DNA from: Streptomyces sp. Je 1-369
GTDB lineage: Bacteria > Actinomycetota > Actinomycetes > Streptomycetales > Streptomycetaceae
Assembly: GCF_026810505.1 (NCBI RefSeq)
Contig: NZ_CP101750.1
Coordinates: 4,679,254-4,743,253 of the forward strand
Reading direction: 5' to 3'
Length of the DNA stretch: 64,000 bases
Shown here: positions 61,679 to 64,000 of the stretch, one piece after another
Layout: each line of letters begins with the position of its first letter
Position numbering within the stretch: the stretch's first letter is position 1
Made by a program: the position numbers and the translations under genes
Notes under the pieces: generated by a model
Databases searched by the model: none
What the model was told of the DNA's origin: nothing
What the model saw: the letters and a program-made list of their open reading frames with translations, nothing else

Positions 61679-63078
61679 CGGGCGGCACCCGCCTCTCCGC
61701 GAACGGCCGTCGTACGAAGCCCGCGGGAGCCGACCGCCCACCAGGCGGCCATGCCGAGGGCGACGGCGGTCAGGACGGTGGAGGTCCCGCCGATGTCGGC
61801 GTACATGAAGTCGATGAGCTGCCAGACCAGCAGTCCGCACGCCACAAGGGCGCAGTCGAGCCGCGGCCCGCCCGCCTGGTCCCGTCCCGCGCGCTGCCGC
61901 TTCCACCGGCGCACCGCGCACACCAGGAGCGCCGCCCAGCCCCCGGCCAGCGTGCCGAGCCCGAGGAGCCCCTGCTCGCTGAGGACCAGCAGGTACATGT
62001 TGTGCGGGGACAGCAGCGGCTGGCGTACGAAGCCGCTGCCGGCGCCCGCCGTGTCGCTGCCGGAGGACAGGGCGAGCGAGGCGTGGCTGTCGCGGTGGTC
62101 GGGGAAGCCCTTGAGGCCGACGCCCGCCACCGGGTGCTCGCGCCACATGTCGGCGGCCGCTGCCCACATCGTGTAGCGGTCGGTCACCGACTGGTCGGGG
62201 GTGTCCGTGACCTGGGTGATGCTGCTGAGGCGTTCCTGGAGCATCGCCGAGCCCACGCCGAATCCGGCGACCAGGACCACGGCGGCGGCCCCCGCGACCA
62301 GCAGGATCCGGGCCGCGCGGCGCACCCCGGCGAGCACGAGCACCACGGCGCAGGCGGCCGCGGTGGCGATCCACGCGCCGCGGCTGAAGGACAGGGCGAG
62401 CGGCACCGTGAGGAGGCCCGCGCACACCACCGCCGCCGTCCGCCGGCGCGGCGCGTGCGGCCGGAAGGCCAGTGCCAGCGCGCAGACCAGGCCGTACGAC
62501 ACGACGGTGGCCATCCCCATGACGTCCGTGGAGCCGAACGTGCCGACGGCGCGGATGTCCTCGCCCATGTAGGAGGCGCCGGTGCCGGTGAGGTTCTGGT
62601 GTACGCCGATGACGCCCTGCCACAGCCCGAGCCCGACGAACGACCAGGCGAGGAGGCGGAAGTGGTGGGCGTCGCGGATGAGCAGCAGGACGGCGGCCGG
62701 TACGAGCACGAAGATCTGCAGGTAGCGGGCGGCCCCGGCGACGCCGGTCGCAGCGGACGAGGCGCCGAACGCCGCCGCGGTGATGCCGACGACCGGCAGT
62801 CCGATGACGACGGCGGCGGTGCGGCTCAGCGGTCGCCGCCGGGACCGCACCGCGCGGACGACGCAGTACCCGACGACGAGGGCGGACACCGCGTCGGCCA
62901 TGCCGCCGGTGCCGCCGCCGGAGGCCGCGCCCTCGGCGGGCGCGGGCAGGGCGAGCAGCGCGATCATGAGCACCACCGGCAGCACCGGGGCGCTCCGCCG
63001 CAGCCCGGGTGGCAGGGTGTCGCGCAGGTCCCGCGGGCGGGCGCCGGACGGGACGGCGGTGGACGGGGCGTGGGTCAC
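61675..63078 (-). CDS. O-antigen ligase / Wzy-type polymerase
   Basis: 467 aa from GTG 63078. Some ten to twelve membrane helices; the large periplasmic loop has WREHPVAGVGLKGFPDHR and SPHNMYLLVLSEQGLLGL, the O-antigen ligase/polymerase signature with the key His. It joins or polymerises lipid-linked repeat units outside the membrane. Four-base gap to the sugar transferase stop. Confidence 0.9.
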   Translation of the reverse strand: MTHAPSTAVPSGARPRDLRDTLPPGLRRSAPVLPVVLMIALLALPAPAEGAASGGGTGGMADAVSALVVGYCVVRAVRSRRRPLSRTAAVVIGLPVVGITAAAFGASSAATGVAGAARYLQIFVLVPAAVLLLIRDAHHFRLLAWSFVGLGLWQGVIGVHQNLTGTGASYMGEDIRAVGTFGSTDVMGMATVVSYGLVCALALAFRPHAPRRRTAAVVCAGLLTVPLALSFSRGAWIATAAACAVVLVLAGVRRAARILLVAGAAAVVLVAGFGVGSAMLQERLSSITQVTDTPDQSVTDRYTMWAAAADMWREHPVAGVGLKGFPDHRDSHASLALSSGSDTAGAGSGFVRQPLLSPHNMYLLVLSEQGLLGLGTLAGGWAALLVCAVRRWKRQRAGRDQAGGPRLDCALVACGLLVWQLIDFMYADIGGTSTVLTAVALGMAAWWAVGSRGLRTTAVRGEAGAAR

Positions 63079-63082
63079 CGGC

Positions 63083-64000
63083 TCAGCTCCCCGTGCGGCG
63101 GACGAGGCAGCCGAGGGTGCGCAGCAGGATGCACAGGTCCTGCCAGAACGACCAGCTGTCGATGTAGGCGTTGTCGTAGCGGCACCGGTCCTCGATGGAG
63201 GTGTCGCCGCGCAGTCCGTGGATCTGGGCAAGTCCTGTGATGCCGGTGGGCATGCGGTGCCGGTGGGCGTAGTCCGGATAGGTCTGGCTGAACTGCGTGA
63301 CGAAGAACGGCCGTTCGGGACGCGGGCCGACCAGGCTTATGTCGCCGCGCAGCACGTTCCACAGCTGGGGCAGCTCGTCGAGCGAGGTGCCGCGCAGGAA
63401 CCGGCAGAACGCGCTCATCCGGTGCTCGTCGGCGACGCTCCACCGGGTCGCGGCCTCCTGCGGGTCGGCGGGCCTGTGGGTGCGGAACTTGAGGAGGGTG
63501 AACAGCCGTCCGTCCTTGCCGACGCGCTCCTGACGGAAGATCACGCCGGGCCCCTCGACGGTCCGCAGCACCAGCGCGCAGGTCGCGAGGACCGGCGCGG
63601 CCGCGAGCAGCAGGACTCCGGAGACGGCGATGTCCAGGAGCCGCTTGCCGACGCTGGTCCCGCGGGTCCTGGCGGGCGTCAGGGAGCGGCAGGAGAACCC
63701 GGCCACGTACCGCCGCGGTCCGTCCGGCACGGGCAGCGGGTCCGCGTGGCGTGCTTCGAGCTCCCACAGGTCGCAGCCGAGGCCGTGCAGGACCGGCAGC
63801 CATCCGGCGGGTCCGGGGCCGTGCCCGGCGACGATCAGCACCGCGCCGACGTCGTTCTGGATCACCGCACGGTGGAGTTCGTCCTCCGTGCACAGCAGGG
63901 GGAGTTCGGGTCCGGGCCCGGTCTGCGTCTCGGTGCCGCCCTCCTTGTCCTGCGGGGGGTCCGCGGTCTCGCTCACGATGCCGACCGGCCGCATGCCGCA
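63083..64000 (-). CDS. Undecaprenyl-phosphate sugar-phosphotransferase (5' partial)
   Basis: At least 305 residues; the frame stays open to the right edge, and the usual N-terminal membrane helices are not seen, so the gene probably begins outside. A Rossmann-like part (MRPVGIVSE; HRAVIQNDVGAVLIVAGHG) precedes the bacterial sugar-transferase core: KRLLDIAVSGVLLLAAAP, GPGVIFRQERVGKDGRLFTLLKFRTH, RGTSLDELPQLWNVLRGDISLVGPRPERP, MPTGITGLAQIHG. It starts the repeat unit on undecaprenyl phosphate. Confidence 0.9.
   Translation of the reverse strand, partial: CGMRPVGIVSETADPPQDKEGGTETQTGPGPELPLLCTEDELHRAVIQNDVGAVLIVAGHGPGPAGWLPVLHGLGCDLWELEARHADPLPVPDGPRRYVAGFSCRSLTPARTRGTSVGKRLLDIAVSGVLLLAAAPVLATCALVLRTVEGPGVIFRQERVGKDGRLFTLLKFRTHRPADPQEAATRWSVADEHRMSAFCRFLRGTSLDELPQLWNVLRGDISLVGPRPERPFFVTQFSQTYPDYAHRHRMPTGITGLAQIHGLRGDTSIEDRCRYDNAYIDSWSFWQDLCILLRTLGCLVRRTGS

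Overview
The window is high-GC actinobacterial DNA and almost certainly comes from a Streptomyces chromosome. It carries a divergent rodlin pair beside short and sortase-anchored chaplins, a SARP regulator, helix-turn-helix/DUF397 pairs, frequent GTG and TTG starts, and many ATGA/GTGA translational couplings. I saw no tRNA, rRNA or CRISPR array and no complete insertion sequence.

Region by region. (1) 1-11.0 kb is a small biosynthetic-type cluster without NRPS or PKS genes: a 5'-truncated esterase, a glutamine-dependent asparagine-synthetase homologue, an unrecognised 356-aa protein, a threonine-aldolase-type PLP enzyme, an MFS exporter, and two paralogous ATP-grasp ligases placed tail to tail with overlapping 3' ends. 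A minus-strand run of SARP regulator, FMN/F420-type oxidoreductase and the second ATP-grasp completes it. (2) 11.2-24.1 kb holds a MITE-like element, a DJ-1/MarR pair with a clear palindromic operator, a DUF4956/VTC pair, a two-component system, a class III aminotransferase, a GntR regulator coupled to a GT2-membrane fusion protein, and a SLATT-domain membrane protein. (3) 24.3-26.1 kb (ybaB-recR-DUF5063) and 33.9-36.3 kb (ask-asd) are core genes. Between them sits about 7.9 kb of accessory genes: a Gp49/XRE toxin-antitoxin pair, a trypco2 + trypsin-NB-ARC-TPR system that looks like a programmed-death or conflict module, a Scr1/DUF397 pair, a zinc-ribbon protein and a Uma2-type nuclease-fold protein. 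(4) 36.6-48.8 kb carries two ECF-type sigma operons, a SigB/SigF-type sigma factor, SURF1, an S9 peptidase and two divergent Asp23/AmaP envelope-stress operons with matching promoter-like motifs. (5) 48.8-52 kb is the rodlin/chaplin aerial-hypha coat locus. (6) 52.3-64 kb is a tightly coupled exopolysaccharide-type cluster: sugar transferase, O-antigen ligase/polymerase, MurJ-like flippase, CE4 deacetylase, GT4, Wzz-like protein and GNAT, with a divergent secreted GH26, an ATP-grasp and a flavin monooxygenase.

The two strongest candidates for undescribed biology are the ATP-grasp/AsnB/threonine-aldolase cluster, which probably makes a small amide- or peptide-like metabolite from amino acids, and the trypco2-protease-STAND module in the recR-ask interval. 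The Asp23 divergon, with a predicted self-controlled ECF sigma factor and a zinc-finger/Asp23 fusion, is also unusual. All functions are inferred from reading the sequence; no database searches were run.
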